From positions 62,001 through 126,000 of the forward strand of contig NZ_APHW01000013.1 in NCBI RefSeq assembly GCF_002741985.1: a stretch of DNA of 64,000 nucleotides, read 5' to 3'. This document shows positions 8,285-17,242 of this stretch, in pieces. Under the pieces are notes generated by a model. That model made no database searches. It had not been told where the DNA came from and worked only from the letters and a program-made list of their open reading frames with translations. Source of the DNA: Vibrio rotiferianus CAIM 577 = LMG 21460. Lineage in GTDB: Bacteria > Pseudomonadota > Gammaproteobacteria > Enterobacterales > Vibrionaceae. Positions within the stretch are counted from its first letter, which is position 1; every line of letters starts with the position of its first letter. A program made the position numbers and the translations under genes.

Positions 8285-8866
8285 TATCTGGAAGCTAGAC
8301 GTCCTTGCTCCCCCTCACTCCCATACGAATTCTAGGAGCAAAGCAAAATAAAGATGTGATTATCACCCACTAAATATCTATGATTCCGCTTATTTCTTAG
8401 ATTATATTTATAACCTTTAACAATAAATAAAAATACAAAATGAAACACCTGCATTCATTCTCTTATTTTATATTAGTTGTTCTTTAATTAAATTTTATTC
8501 CCATAATGATTTAAGAAATTAATTGGAATGTAACTCACACTATATAACGATGTTATTGGTTGCCTTAGATGTGTTCGCTTGTAGTGCGTTTTATCTGCAT
8601 ATACGTCACTTTATGTGTATTTCTTGACTGTAAGTTTATGTTTTTAAAGGTTGTCATGTTTAGGTGAGGAGTGTGTTATACAAAATCCAAATATTTAAAA
8701 TTGTGATATTAATTCCTTTAGATAAATGTGGGACTTTTATTGAAATTAGTTACGTATATTATTTTTTACTGTTTTCTGATTAAAACTATAAACGCGCAAT
8801 AGGTGATAGCGGATATAAAACGTCTGTTAGATCTTATTTGTACAATAAATGGAAGAGAGTGAAAAA
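8285..8866. other. Long AT-rich upstream region of the LPMO gene
   Basis: About 580 bases, very AT-rich from about 8380 to 8800, with no convincing frame on either strand. It holds a short palindrome GTGATTATCAC near 8354 and a TGTGA half-site near 8702 that could be half of a CRP site. The length and composition suggest a strongly regulated promoter, perhaps silenced by H-NS. Confidence 0.5.
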
Positions 8867-10348
8867 GTGAAGGCAAATAATAACATTCTTAAAGCAGCAG
8901 TGGGTATGGCAATGCTATCCGGTCTGCCTACAGCGGCACATGCTCACGGTTGGACCGAGTTTCCGAGTGCTCGTCAAAACACATGTTATGAACAAGGCGG
9001 AATTTGGTCGGGTAATCCACCAAATGCAGCTTGTGCTCAAGCAAAAGAAATCTCGGGTACTTACCCGTTTGTTCAACGTAATGAATACGCCAAGAACATT
9101 ACTGACTACAACAATATCGCAGCAGTAAAAGCGGCGATCCCTGACGGCACATTGTGTTTTGCAAATGACCCTCAGAAAAAGGGCATGGGTGCACCACATA
9201 CAGCTTGGACTCGAACAGAACTCAACACGGGTTCATTTGAGTTTGTATTCAACGCCACTGCACCACACAACCCATCATTCTGGGAGTTTTACCTAACCAA
9301 ACCAGGTGCAGATCTGAGCAAAGCGCTCGCTTGGGGTGACCTAGATCTTATTCAGAAAGAGGGCAATGTTCCTGTTGAAGGTGGTAAGTACCGTATGAAC
9401 GTTACCATTCCTTCTGACCGTTCGGGTGACGCAATTCTATTTGTACGTTGGCAGCGTGATGATGCTGCGGGTGAAGGATTCTATAACTGTTCAGACATTA
9501 CTATTGTGGGTGGTGAAACGCCTCCACCAGAGCCAACACCGCAACCTGATCTTGTAAAAGGTGACTTGTACATTCCCGTTGATTTCATCGGTCCTGATCT
9601 GGGTGACACGGTTAAGTATGACATCATCAACAAGTACGGCGATGTTGCACGCAGCTTTGATATTGAAGTGAATTCATCCAACATCAATGACTGGCAGCGT
9701 CTGTTGGCGTCAGAGATCAACGGATGGCATGCTGAGTTCAAAGGTGGAGCGGTATTCATTGGTGATTGGCATGAAGAGATGTCTCACTACATGTACTTCC
9801 AAAACGATCCTTCACGTAACTTCTTCAACTCAAAAGATAGCCGTGCATCGGGTGTGATCTCAGTAATTGATGGTGACGACGGTACGGTTGAGCCTCTAAC
9901 TGGTGAACTCTACGAGCTTGTTAAGAGTGATAAGGTCGTAAATGCAGGTGACAAAGTTGTGATCGCCACCAGTGAAGCGGCAAACCTGACTCAAACTCAA
10001 GGCACGGCGGTGAGCATTCAAAACGATGGTACGGCGTCTATCGTGGTGGACACGACCGCTATCACTCAAAATGAAACACTTTCGTTTGTTGCCAATGCGG
10101 TCAACAGTGAACGTAAAGAGACATTCACATTTGAAGTGATTGCAGACGAAGGCAGTGTAGATCCAGAACCAACACCAGACCCAGATCCAAGTGGCGACGA
10201 ATGGGATGCAGCAAAAACTTACTTAGGTGGTGAAGTGGTGTCTTACGCTGATGGAAAATGGAAAGCTCAGTGGTGGATTCAAGGTGGTGATGATCCACAA
10301 ACGACTTACCAAAAAGACCAATGGGGTGTTTGGCGTCCGGCGAATTAA
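8867..10348 (+). CDS. Secreted AA10 lytic polysaccharide monooxygenase with chitin-binding module
   Basis: Oxidative cleavage and binding of chitin outside the cell. With GTG 8867 as start (GGAAGAGAG just upstream; an in-frame ATG at 8849 would add six residues) the protein has 493 residues. A signal peptide ends ...AHA before His27, so the mature protein begins HGWTEFPSARQ, leaving the N-terminal His needed for the copper brace. The second brace His is about His111 in GAPHTAWT. The AA10 domain spans about 27-215. A PEPTPQPD linker, two domains I do not recognise (about 225-325 and 335-425), an acidic Pro/Asp linker and a CBM5/12-type chitin-binding module with WDAAKTYLGGE and KAQWWIQG follow. 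It resembles GbpA and spindolin-like proteins but differs in the middle. Confidence 0.92.
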   Translation: MKANNNILKAAVGMAMLSGLPTAAHAHGWTEFPSARQNTCYEQGGIWSGNPPNAACAQAKEISGTYPFVQRNEYAKNITDYNNIAAVKAAIPDGTLCFANDPQKKGMGAPHTAWTRTELNTGSFEFVFNATAPHNPSFWEFYLTKPGADLSKALAWGDLDLIQKEGNVPVEGGKYRMNVTIPSDRSGDAILFVRWQRDDAAGEGFYNCSDITIVGGETPPPEPTPQPDLVKGDLYIPVDFIGPDLGDTVKYDIINKYGDVARSFDIEVNSSNINDWQRLLASEINGWHAEFKGGAVFIGDWHEEMSHYMYFQNDPSRNFFNSKDSRASGVISVIDGDDGTVEPLTGELYELVKSDKVVNAGDKVVIATSEAANLTQTQGTAVSIQNDGTASIVVDTTAITQNETLSFVANAVNSERKETFTFEVIADEGSVDPEPTPDPDPSGDEWDAAKTYLGGEVVSYADGKWKAQWWIQGGDDPQTTYQKDQWGVWRPAN

Positions 10349-10420
10349 GACCTGAACTTTATGCGAATAAATCAGGCCACTTTAATCATGGATTGAAGGT
10401 GGCCTGATAAAGGTGTAACG

Positions 10421-11338
10421 TTATTTAATTGGAGATACAAACCCTTCTGGCTTGAGCGCAACTAAAGAGCACCTGATCGCTTGAAGGATATTTTCTGCAG
10501 TGTTGCCAATAACGAGCCCTTGAATACCTGAGCGTGCAATGGTTCCCATCACCAATGTATCAACGTCTTCGTTATCTACCCAACGGGGTATAAGTTCTTC
10601 AGCTGAGCCATGTAAGTGGTGCACTTTGATATCTCCAGAAATTCCAGACTTTTCAATCAACTCATTAAGCTTCTTCTGATGTTCTCCTTTCATCGCTTGA
10701 ACTTGTTTATCAAGTATTTGGTCATCAACGTGTATCCAAATATGATGTCGTAAATAACTCTCCATTAGGAAATCCCAACAGGAGATAATTTCTAATGTCC
10801 CGTTACATGTATCAGCGATGGATCGTGCCGTTCTAAGAAGCTCAATGGCGAGTTCCATTTCTTCATTATTCTCGACATCTGGCTCTATAGCGACTGCGAC
10901 TTTTTGGTCTGCCATCTGTTTGCTGTGTCTTCGGCTTATCCAAACGGGGCAAGGACATTTGCGTAGCAACTTCATATCAAGTGCTTTAAACCCTTTTTGG
11001 TCGTCAGATGCTGGTTCAGCTTCTTTAAAAACCAAATCGTGGTTACCACTTAATACATGTTGAATAACACTCACCGCGGGTTTTGTATTGCTTTCGATAT
11101 CGATTGGAAATGAGTTAAAGTCTTGACCGATTGATGAAAGCTCAGCGTTAACGGTGTTTACTAGAGATGTTTGGTAAGTCTCCTTATATTCACTCATGCT
11201 AGACGGGAGTGCAGGGCAAGTAATTAGGCCACTGATTTTGGCGTTGTGAAGCTGGGAGAGTTTGAGGGCTTGATCCAGCGAGTTGTTTTGGCTGGCCAAT
11301 CCGTGGCTAACGAACAAAATATTCTGAAATTTACTCAT
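10421..11338 (-). CDS. Universal stress protein, tandem UspA domains
   Basis: 305 residues with two UspA domains in a row (about 1-140 and 150-305), the layout of UspE. The second half ends with the nucleotide-loop-like stretch VMGTIARSGIQGLVIGNTAENIL (G-2x-G-9x-G-S/N type), typical of ATP-binding Usp proteins. I start at ATG 11338 because AAAGGAGGTCGTT precedes it; an upstream in-frame ATG at 11356 lies on that ribosome site. Monocistronic. Role: stress survival, exact function unknown. Confidence 0.88.
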   Translation of the reverse strand: MSKFQNILFVSHGLASQNNSLDQALKLSQLHNAKISGLITCPALPSSMSEYKETYQTSLVNTVNAELSSIGQDFNSFPIDIESNTKPAVSVIQHVLSGNHDLVFKEAEPASDDQKGFKALDMKLLRKCPCPVWISRRHSKQMADQKVAVAIEPDVENNEEMELAIELLRTARSIADTCNGTLEIISCWDFLMESYLRHHIWIHVDDQILDKQVQAMKGEHQKKLNELIEKSGISGDIKVHHLHGSAEELIPRWVDNEDVDTLVMGTIARSGIQGLVIGNTAENILQAIRCSLVALKPEGFVSPIK

Positions 11339-11430
11339 AACGACCTCCTTTTTCATAAGTGTGGTGCGTCATTACACATAATTCCACACGAAAAATGTGT
11401 TTTATTTTGGGATAAATCAAAACTTGCTTA

Positions 11431-11479
11431 TATACCCAAGTGACTTCTGAATCCTGCATCTTGAAGTCACTTGGGTATA
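11431..11479. repeat. Palindromic intergenic repeat, minimal copy
   Basis: Perfect 17-base inverted repeat TATACCCAAGTGACTTC / GAAGTCACTTGGGTATA around a 15-base centre. The same termini occur at 59746 and, in the other family arm, at 60042 and 26303. It appears to be the shortest form of a dispersed vibrio repeat. It lies between two divergent genes and may also form a hairpin in their leaders. Confidence 0.85.
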
Positions 11480-11566
11480 CTCTACTAATTTAATATGTTT
11501 TTGATTGTAAGTTGTTTAAAAAGGAATACAATCGCGAATTATTACCCCTCCTTGGTGGATCTAAAA

Positions 11567-12658
11567 ATGATAAAGAAAACCCTCCTAGCTATGGCACTTT
11601 CAGCCAGCATTATCGCGCCAGCAAGTGCTTGTACTGGCATCTCTCTTTCTACTACTACAAACGACCATATTCACGCTCGAACGATTGAGTGGGGTGAGAG
11701 CGATCTAAACAGCAAACTGATCGTTGCTCCTCGAGATTACTCGTTTACTTCAACCATGCCAGACCAAAAACAAGGGTTAAGCTGGAAGAGCAAATACGGG
11801 TTTGTTGGTATTTCGGTGAGTGACGACCGCTTTATTGGTGAAGGCGTCAACGAAGAAGGGTTAACGGCAGGTTTGTTCTACTTTAAAGGATACGGATCGC
11901 TAAAGGCGTACAATCCAAAAGATCGTACAAACAGTATTGCTGACATGGATTTTGTTCGTTGGATGTTATCGCAATTCAAGACGGTTGATGAAGTCAAAAC
12001 CGCGATGAAAAACATCGATATTGTTCCTGTTTACATTGATGAAAAAGGGCAACCATCACCAACTGGACATTGGCGTGTTACCGACAAAGCGGGTAACAAC
12101 ATCGTGATTGAGATTATGGATGGTGGTCAGGTACACATCTACGATAACGAAGTGGGGGTACTGACCAACTCGCCAACCTTCCCATGGCAAGTAACGAACT
12201 TGAACAACTATATTCACCTTCAGCCGGGCACCAGTGCACCGACTAAGTTTGGTGGTGTAGAAGCGAGATCTTTTGGTATCGGTTCTGGCTTTTTAGGTTT
12301 GCCTGGAGATATCACACCACCATCGCGTTTTGTTCGTGCGGCATTCTTTGTTAATACAGCGCCAGAATCTAAAACCTCGCAAGAGGCGGTATCGCAAGCA
12401 TTCCATATACTGAACAACTTTGATATTCCGATTGGTACTGAGTTTAGTTCTGAATATCGAGAGCATATCCCTGATTTACCAAGTGCTACGCAATGGACTT
12501 CGGTGATTGACCAAGGTAATGAAGCGCTTTACTACAAAACGATGCACGACAGCAGGATTAAGAAAGTTGATTTGACTAAAATCGACTTTAACCAAAAGCA
12601 AGAGTTAAAACGCAAACTCGATAATGGCTCATTCACGATAGAGAATGTGGAACTCTAA
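11567..12658 (+). CDS. Choloylglycine hydrolase / penicillin V acylase family enzyme
   Basis: A 363-residue Ntn-hydrolase. Residues 1-21 are a signal peptide (MIKKTLLAMALSASIIAPASA) whose cleavage would expose Cys22, the family's catalytic N-terminal nucleophile, in CTGISLSTTTNDHIHARTIEW. ARTIEWGE and the later VLTNSPTFPWQVTNLNNY segment are typical of this family. Members hydrolyse bile-salt amides, penicillin V or acyl-homoserine lactones; the substrate here is not decided by sequence. ATG 11567 is chosen because it puts Cys directly after the signal peptide; upstream in-frame codons would spoil the signal. Confidence 0.88.
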   Translation: MIKKTLLAMALSASIIAPASACTGISLSTTTNDHIHARTIEWGESDLNSKLIVAPRDYSFTSTMPDQKQGLSWKSKYGFVGISVSDDRFIGEGVNEEGLTAGLFYFKGYGSLKAYNPKDRTNSIADMDFVRWMLSQFKTVDEVKTAMKNIDIVPVYIDEKGQPSPTGHWRVTDKAGNNIVIEIMDGGQVHIYDNEVGVLTNSPTFPWQVTNLNNYIHLQPGTSAPTKFGGVEARSFGIGSGFLGLPGDITPPSRFVRAAFFVNTAPESKTSQEAVSQAFHILNNFDIPIGTEFSSEYREHIPDLPSATQWTSVIDQGNEALYYKTMHDSRIKKVDLTKIDFNQKQELKRKLDNGSFTIENVEL

Positions 12659-12668
12659 ACATTCCCGA

Positions 12669-12690
12669 ATGGGGGCTTAGCGGCCCCCAT
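12669..12690. terminator. Likely bidirectional terminator hairpin
   Basis: Stem ATGGGGGC / GCCCCCAT-type between the convergent acylase-family gene and the MscS gene. The T-tails are weak on both sides. Confidence 0.5.
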
Positions 12691-12701
12691 ATTTCAAATG
12701 C

Positions 12702-14045
12702 TCAGCTGAATGATGAAGTGCTGTTGGTTCGTGTTAGGTGGGTAGCATCGTTGCTCGTTAACATTTGGTATGGACGCAGACCAAACAGTGGCATGATGGA
12801 ATAAATATGATCGAACAGATCCGCTTGTACGCCTTCATAGTAAGCCCAGTCAGTATTGTTGGTAAATGCGTAAACCTGTAACGGAATACCTTCTGGTGTC
12901 GGCTCTAACTGTCTCACCATGATCAGCATGTACTGATGAATGTCTTTGTTCGCTTTCAGGTATGCATTAATGTAAGCGCGGAACATACCCAAGTTGGTCA
13001 TTTGGCGTAGGTTGCCAAAGGCTGGCTCTTCATTCATTTCTTCATTGTAATCGTTGATTTCACGCGATTTCTCATAAATGTACTGGCGAAGGATTCGGAT
13101 GCTTTTTAGCTTTTCAATTTCTTCATCAGATAAGAAGCGAATCGATGTGACATCGACATTCACAGAACGCTTGATACGGCGACCGCCAGAATCTGACATG
13201 CCTTGCCAGTTAATAAAGGCATTTTGCACTAGGGCATAAGCTGGAAGCATACTCACTGTGTTGTCGAAGTTTCGAACTTTTACTGTAGTGAGTGAGATTT
13301 CTTCTACTGTGCCGTTCGCGCCGTAAGAGTCCATTTGAATCCAATCGTTCAAGCTGATCATGTGGTTTGCAGATAGCTGAATACCTGCAACAAACCCCAA
13401 TATCGTGTCCTTAAACACCAACATGACGAAGCCCGTCGCAACACCCAAACCGGAGAGGAAAATTACTGGTGATTCGTTGGCGAGAATCGACATGGAAACC
13501 ACGACACCAACGAAGAAGGTGAACAGCTTAATCAGTTGGACGAAGCTTTTGATCGGCATTCTTCTTGTGATGCCTTTAAATGTTGCAATGTCATTTAATG
13601 CGTCAAGCAGGGCAAAGATCATCCAAATAAAAATGACCAAAATAGAGATACTAAGAATCCGGTCAAAAATGTTGGCTAACCAGTCGTAATGACCAACGGC
13701 GAGAGGGATAAAAGCATCCAACACCATGATTGGGATCAGCAGTGAGAGTTTTTCTAAGACATCATATTTCGCCAAACTTTCAGCGAGCGGTTTATTGGCT
13801 TTTTGCAGAACATTGTTTACTGACCGAACGATCAGATGATGAACTATCAGGTAACTGATCGCTGCAGCGGTTAAGCTCGCAAGAATAAAAACGGTTGTGA
13901 GCTCGACGCCATAAGGGTCACTATTGATGCCCACGGAACTGAGTTTGTCTGCAATAAAGGTGCGAATGTGATGATCGAGCAAAATGTCATCCTCAAAATG
14001 TAGCCTGAATGAAGAAGTGAGAACTTCTGCGTAGAAGTCAGGCAA
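12702..14045 (-). CDS. Mechanosensitive channel, MscS family (YbdG-like)
   Basis: 447 residues. Membrane spans near 50-70, 98-118, 128-150 and 170-192 are followed by the pore-lining MscS helix about 196-225 (FLSGLGVATGFVMLVFKDTILGFVAGIQL) and the soluble MscS beta domain with LNDWIQMDSYGANGTVEEISLTTVKVRNFDN. The length and large C-terminal part match YbdG/MscM-type channels of about 415-450 residues rather than short MscS. Role: releasing solutes during hypo-osmotic shock in the inner membrane. Single gene, convergent with its left neighbour. Confidence 0.9.
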   Translation of the reverse strand: MPDFYAEVLTSSFRLHFEDDILLDHHIRTFIADKLSSVGINSDPYGVELTTVFILASLTAAAISYLIVHHLIVRSVNNVLQKANKPLAESLAKYDVLEKLSLLIPIMVLDAFIPLAVGHYDWLANIFDRILSISILVIFIWMIFALLDALNDIATFKGITRRMPIKSFVQLIKLFTFFVGVVVSMSILANESPVIFLSGLGVATGFVMLVFKDTILGFVAGIQLSANHMISLNDWIQMDSYGANGTVEEISLTTVKVRNFDNTVSMLPAYALVQNAFINWQGMSDSGGRRIKRSVNVDVTSIRFLSDEEIEKLKSIRILRQYIYEKSREINDYNEEMNEEPAFGNLRQMTNLGMFRAYINAYLKANKDIHQYMLIMVRQLEPTPEGIPLQVYAFTNNTDWAYYEGVQADLFDHIYSIMPLFGLRPYQMLTSNDATHLTRTNSTSSFS

Positions 14046-14274
14046 CAGGCCTTAGAAAGCCGCTAATCCTACTCTCCATCTCTATGTTTTGCACTGGTTT
14101 AATCCAGCAATCTTGAAACTTATTATTCAAAAATAGCGTATAGGCGAAGATGTGATACAGGTTTAACATCAAATTATGAAAACGGGACACGTTTTTCTGC
14201 TAAGTCTGTGAACTCTCAATGTTTTATTAGACTAGACTGAAAAGGCGGCTCGCGTTTAATTCAAGAGGCATTCA

Positions 14275-14835
14275 ATGGAAAATTCTAATCAATCACAACA
14301 GCCTACATTTTTGTCTAAAGGCTGGAAATACTTCGTTATCGTTGGTGTTATTATCTGTTTAATGGGCATTGGTGCTATGAGCTTGCCGGTGCTTGCGGGC
14401 GTAACGATCTCGACCATCGTGGGTGCGGTACTGTTGTTCAGTGGTTTGGTTCAGGCATACCACACATTTTCTATTAACGTGTGGAAAGAGAAGCTTTGGT
14501 ACGTTTTAAGTGCTGTGCTGTATATTGTCGGTGGCTTGTTCATTCTGTTTAAACCACTAGCGGGCCTTGTCACCATTACGATGTTGATGGTGATTGTGAT
14601 GATTCTTAATGGTTTAACCCGTGTGTTCTTCGGGTTAAGCAATCGCAGTTTACCAAGCAGCAATGTGATCGTGCTCAGTGGCGTGATTTCTGTTCTGATT
14701 GGTGGCTACTTCTTTATGCTGCTCGATGATCCTGCGTTCTCGACTACATTGTTGGGCACTTTTGTTGGCATCTCATTATTGATTGAAGGCATTAGCTTTA
14801 TCTTTATGGGGATGCAAATGAAGAAGCTCTCTTAA
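14275..14835 (+). CDS. HdeD/DUF308 family inner-membrane protein
   Basis: 186 residues with six hydrophobic segments in three hairpins (about 17-35, 38-58, 74-92, 94-113, 127-147, 152-180), the pattern of the HdeD/DUF308 family. In E. coli HdeD is linked to acid resistance; function here is only inferred. ATG follows TTCAAGAGGCATTCA. Monocistronic. Confidence 0.82.
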   Translation: MENSNQSQQPTFLSKGWKYFVIVGVIICLMGIGAMSLPVLAGVTISTIVGAVLLFSGLVQAYHTFSINVWKEKLWYVLSAVLYIVGGLFILFKPLAGLVTITMLMVIVMILNGLTRVFFGLSNRSLPSSNVIVLSGVISVLIGGYFFMLLDDPAFSTTLLGTFVGISLLIEGISFIFMGMQMKKLS

Positions 14836-14874
14836 TGAGCGTTATCTAGCATCTCGAGGTTAAATAGTACAAAG

Positions 14875-14901
14875 TGCCTGCCGGTTTGGTGGGCATTTTT
14901 T
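14875..14901 (+). terminator. Rho-independent terminator of the HdeD-like gene
   Basis: TGCCTGCC / GGTGGGCA stem with a GGTTT loop, then TTTTTT. Confidence 0.8.
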
Positions 14902-14937
14902 ATAGAACGATAACGCTGAAGTGAGTTGCGAAACAAC

Positions 14938-14965
14938 AAAAAGCCCGAGTATCTACTCGGGCTTT
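14938..14965 (-). terminator. Rho-independent terminator of the DMT transporter gene
   Basis: AAAGCCCGAGTA / TACTCGGGCTTT stem; read on the minus strand it is followed by TTGTTG. It lies 35 bases after the end of the minus-strand transporter gene. Confidence 0.8.
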
Positions 14966-14999
14966 CTACGTGAATAGGAAGTTCTGCTAACGTTCTGCG

Positions 15000-15905
15000 T
15001 TATTTGGATTCACAAGCTCTAGCGTGGTTGGTATTGCGCTTTTCTTTAAATGACAGAACCAATTGAGGCACCAGTGACATGGTAATCATGCCGATCATTA
15101 GGCTGTATTGAATGAGCGTGAAGCTTTCACCCATCAAAATCAGACCAGATACAATCCCTGCAACAGGGTTAGCAATGCCACCAAACGTGAAGTCAACAAC
15201 CGACATACGTTGCAACAACCATACATACATGCCGTAGCCAAGTGCCGTGTTGAGTACGATTACCCACAGCAACCCACTTACGTTTCTTAATGAGATGTTT
15301 TGGACAGCTTGAACGTAGGGCTCAGGGTTAATGCTTGCTAGTACACCTGCCGCGATAGATAAAATCACGCCGCCTAAAATAAGTTGCCAAGTGAGCACCG
15401 TCCACCAATGCATTCTTGAACCTAAAGATTTAGTTACGCTGCTGCCAATCACAATACACATAATGGCAGACAACATTGCCACTAAACCGACCGGGTTTAG
15501 CGTAATCGAGCTCGGGTCGAACAAGAACCAAGCCAGCGCGATAAGGGTGGCACCACTGATCCCTTGAATAAGACTCGGTTGGCGCTTGTAAACCATCCAA
15601 CCAAATAGCATGGCAAAGACAGGCACTGAAATCATACCCACACCAGAGATCGCAGAAGGTAAGGTTAACGCCATCACGAAAATGAGACCGAAAAAGAGGG
15701 CGATATTAATCGTGCCAAGTACAAGCAAGATCTTCCAATCTTGTTTCTTTGGTAATGAAGGTTTGATAGCAAGTAGTAATAGACCAGCTGGCAATGCTCG
15801 TAGTGCACCAAGTAACACTGGCGGCCAGTCTGGCAAAGTAAACTGTGCTACGGCGTACGTGGTTCCCCAGAAGAACGCCGGAATCATCGCGAGTAAAATG
15901 TTCAT
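15000..15905 (-). CDS. DMT (EamA) family transporter
   Basis: 301 residues with about ten hydrophobic segments in two EamA repeats (about 3-130 and 140-285). The N-terminus PAFFWGTTYAVAQFTLP fits this drug/metabolite exporter superfamily. It is divergent from a MarR regulator, with two MarR-type operators in the 120-base gap, so it is probably the exporter controlled by that regulator. Substrate unknown. Confidence 0.88.
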   Translation of the reverse strand: MNILLAMIPAFFWGTTYAVAQFTLPDWPPVLLGALRALPAGLLLLAIKPSLPKKQDWKILLVLGTINIALFFGLIFVMALTLPSAISGVGMISVPVFAMLFGWMVYKRQPSLIQGISGATLIALAWFLFDPSSITLNPVGLVAMLSAIMCIVIGSSVTKSLGSRMHWWTVLTWQLILGGVILSIAAGVLASINPEPYVQAVQNISLRNVSGLLWVIVLNTALGYGMYVWLLQRMSVVDFTFGGIANPVAGIVSGLILMGESFTLIQYSLMIGMITMSLVPQLVLSFKEKRNTNHARACESK

Positions 15906-15911
15906 GTTAAA

Positions 15912-15930
15912 TATCTTTACGTTGAGATAA
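15912..15930. promoter_or_regulatory. MarR-type operator, site 1
   Basis: TATCTTTACGTTGAGATAA is an imperfect palindrome just before the DMT transporter start. Its near-copy lies 58 bases away at 15970-15988. Confidence 0.65.
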
Positions 15931-15969
15931 TTTATTGTAAAGGTACGCTCGTTATTGCTTTTTGTAAAG

Positions 15970-15988
15970 TATCTTTATGTTAAAATAA
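15970..15988. promoter_or_regulatory. MarR-type operator, site 2
   Basis: TATCTTTATGTTAAAATAA shares 15 of 19 bases with site 1 and has the same orientation. The pair sits in the divergent promoter region, one site near each gene, suggesting joint control of the regulator and the transporter. Confidence 0.65.
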
Positions 15989-16025
15989 ATTCGTAAATCA
16001 AAATGTCTTTGGAGATGAAAGGGTA

Positions 16026-16508
16026 ATGGACGCAATTGACAGAGTGGTAAGCCAGTGGGCTAAGGAAAAGCCGGATCTCGACACCGAACCGATGGCGATC
16101 ATGGGACGTCTAATGCGGATTGCCAAGCATATGGAAAACCACGTTGCCGAAGTTCATAAGCGCTATGATCTCAAAATGGGTGAGTTCGATGTATTAGCCA
16201 CGTTGCGTCGTAGCGGTGAACCTTATCGCTTAACTCCATCGGAGTTGATCTCATCGATGATGCTGACTTCTGGTGCGATGACTAACCGACTCGATAAGCT
16301 AGAAAAGAAAGGCTTAATTGCTCGAGAGCACAGTAAAGAAGATCGCCGCAGTGTCACTGTTCAACTTACTTCAAAAGGTTTTGAGTTGATCGATGCGCTT
16401 ATTGAGCAGCATTTACAGGCACAACATGAATTGATGGGTTCGCTAACCAGCGATGAAAGAGAGCAGGTTAACCAGGCGTTAAAGCTGTTACTGCCTCAAT
16501 ATGAGTAA
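16026..16508 (+). CDS. MarR family transcriptional regulator
   Basis: 160 residues. The winged helix spans about 52-120, with helix-turn-helix segment LTPSELISSMMLTSGAMTNRLDKLEKKGLI and wing REHSKEDRRSVTVQLT, the family signature. ATG follows GGAGATGAAAGGGTA. It is divergent from a DMT exporter, and two similar operators lie between them, the standard arrangement for a MarR repressor that controls itself and an efflux gene. The inducer is unknown. Confidence 0.92.
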   Translation: MDAIDRVVSQWAKEKPDLDTEPMAIMGRLMRIAKHMENHVAEVHKRYDLKMGEFDVLATLRRSGEPYRLTPSELISSMMLTSGAMTNRLDKLEKKGLIAREHSKEDRRSVTVQLTSKGFELIDALIEQHLQAQHELMGSLTSDEREQVNQALKLLLPQYE

Positions 16509-16714
16509 CTGAGCTCCATAGGCTTCGGATTGGGATGAATCATGGGCATTGAAGAGCTAGAGCAGTTTGTTGGTACGTTTATGTGAATGCTCATATGATC
16601 TAGTGGCCGCCAAATTAATATAAGCTCAGCGTATTTCATTTTGATATCAGTAAGATAGTTTGTTCTTGGTCACAGATACTTCGCTTATCGCCAATATCAA
16701 CAAACAAAAACTCG

Positions 16715-16764
16715 CACCTTTAACTCGCACCGACTATATAAATGTTATAGTGATGTTAAAGGTG
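16715..16764 (+). promoter_or_regulatory. Inverted repeat covering the ribosome site of the Mpo1-like gene
   Basis: CACCTTTAAC at 16715-16724 and GTTAAAGGTG at 16755-16764 are perfect 10-base inverted copies separated by 30 bases. The right arm contains the ribosome binding site (AAAGGTG) of the gene starting at 16770. It could hide the ribosome site in a hairpin or be a two-half-site operator around the promoter. Confidence 0.5.
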
Positions 16765-16769
16765 AAGTT

Positions 16770-17204
16770 ATGCGTGAACTCTCTGAATGGTTAGAAGCCT
16801 ACGGTGAAAGCCATCAAAACCCAATCAATCAAAAGATTCATAAAGTGGCTGTGCCGGGTATCTTTTTATCCGTGGTTGGGTTGATTTGGTCTATTCCGCA
16901 AATTCCTTTGTTTGGATTCAATCTTAATTGGGTGTGGGTCGTTGCTTTACCCGCTTGGATCTTCTACTTCCGTCTGTCTCTCAGCGTATTCATGATGATG
17001 ATTGGCTACACCGTTGCGTGTATTGGGCTAATCTGGTCGATGGACATACTCGGTTGGCCAGTTTTACAGATTTCGATGCTGCTTTTTGGTGTGCTTTGGA
17101 TTTTCCAGTTTATCGGGCACAAAATCGAAGGGAAGAAACCATCGTTTTTTGAAGATGTTCAGTTCCTCTTAATTGGGCCAATTTGGGTGTTTCGTAAGCA
17201 TTAA
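16770..17204 (+). CDS. Mpo1-like (DUF962) membrane protein
   Basis: 144 residues. The N-terminal segment YGESHQNPINQKIHKVAVP carries the two conserved histidine positions of the DUF962/Mpo1 family, whose yeast member Mpo1 is an Fe-dependent dioxygenase of 2-hydroxy fatty acids. Four hydrophobic segments follow (about 30-47, 50-68, 72-92, 100-120), and the end has GHKIEGKKPSF, also typical. Activity in bacteria is inferred from the family. Single gene. Confidence 0.8.
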   Translation: MRELSEWLEAYGESHQNPINQKIHKVAVPGIFLSVVGLIWSIPQIPLFGFNLNWVWVVALPAWIFYFRLSLSVFMMMIGYTVACIGLIWSMDILGWPVLQISMLLFGVLWIFQFIGHKIEGKKPSFFEDVQFLLIGPIWVFRKH

Positions 17205-17242
17205 CGTGGGAGCGTTAATGCTTATCGGCCATTAGCTCAAAG

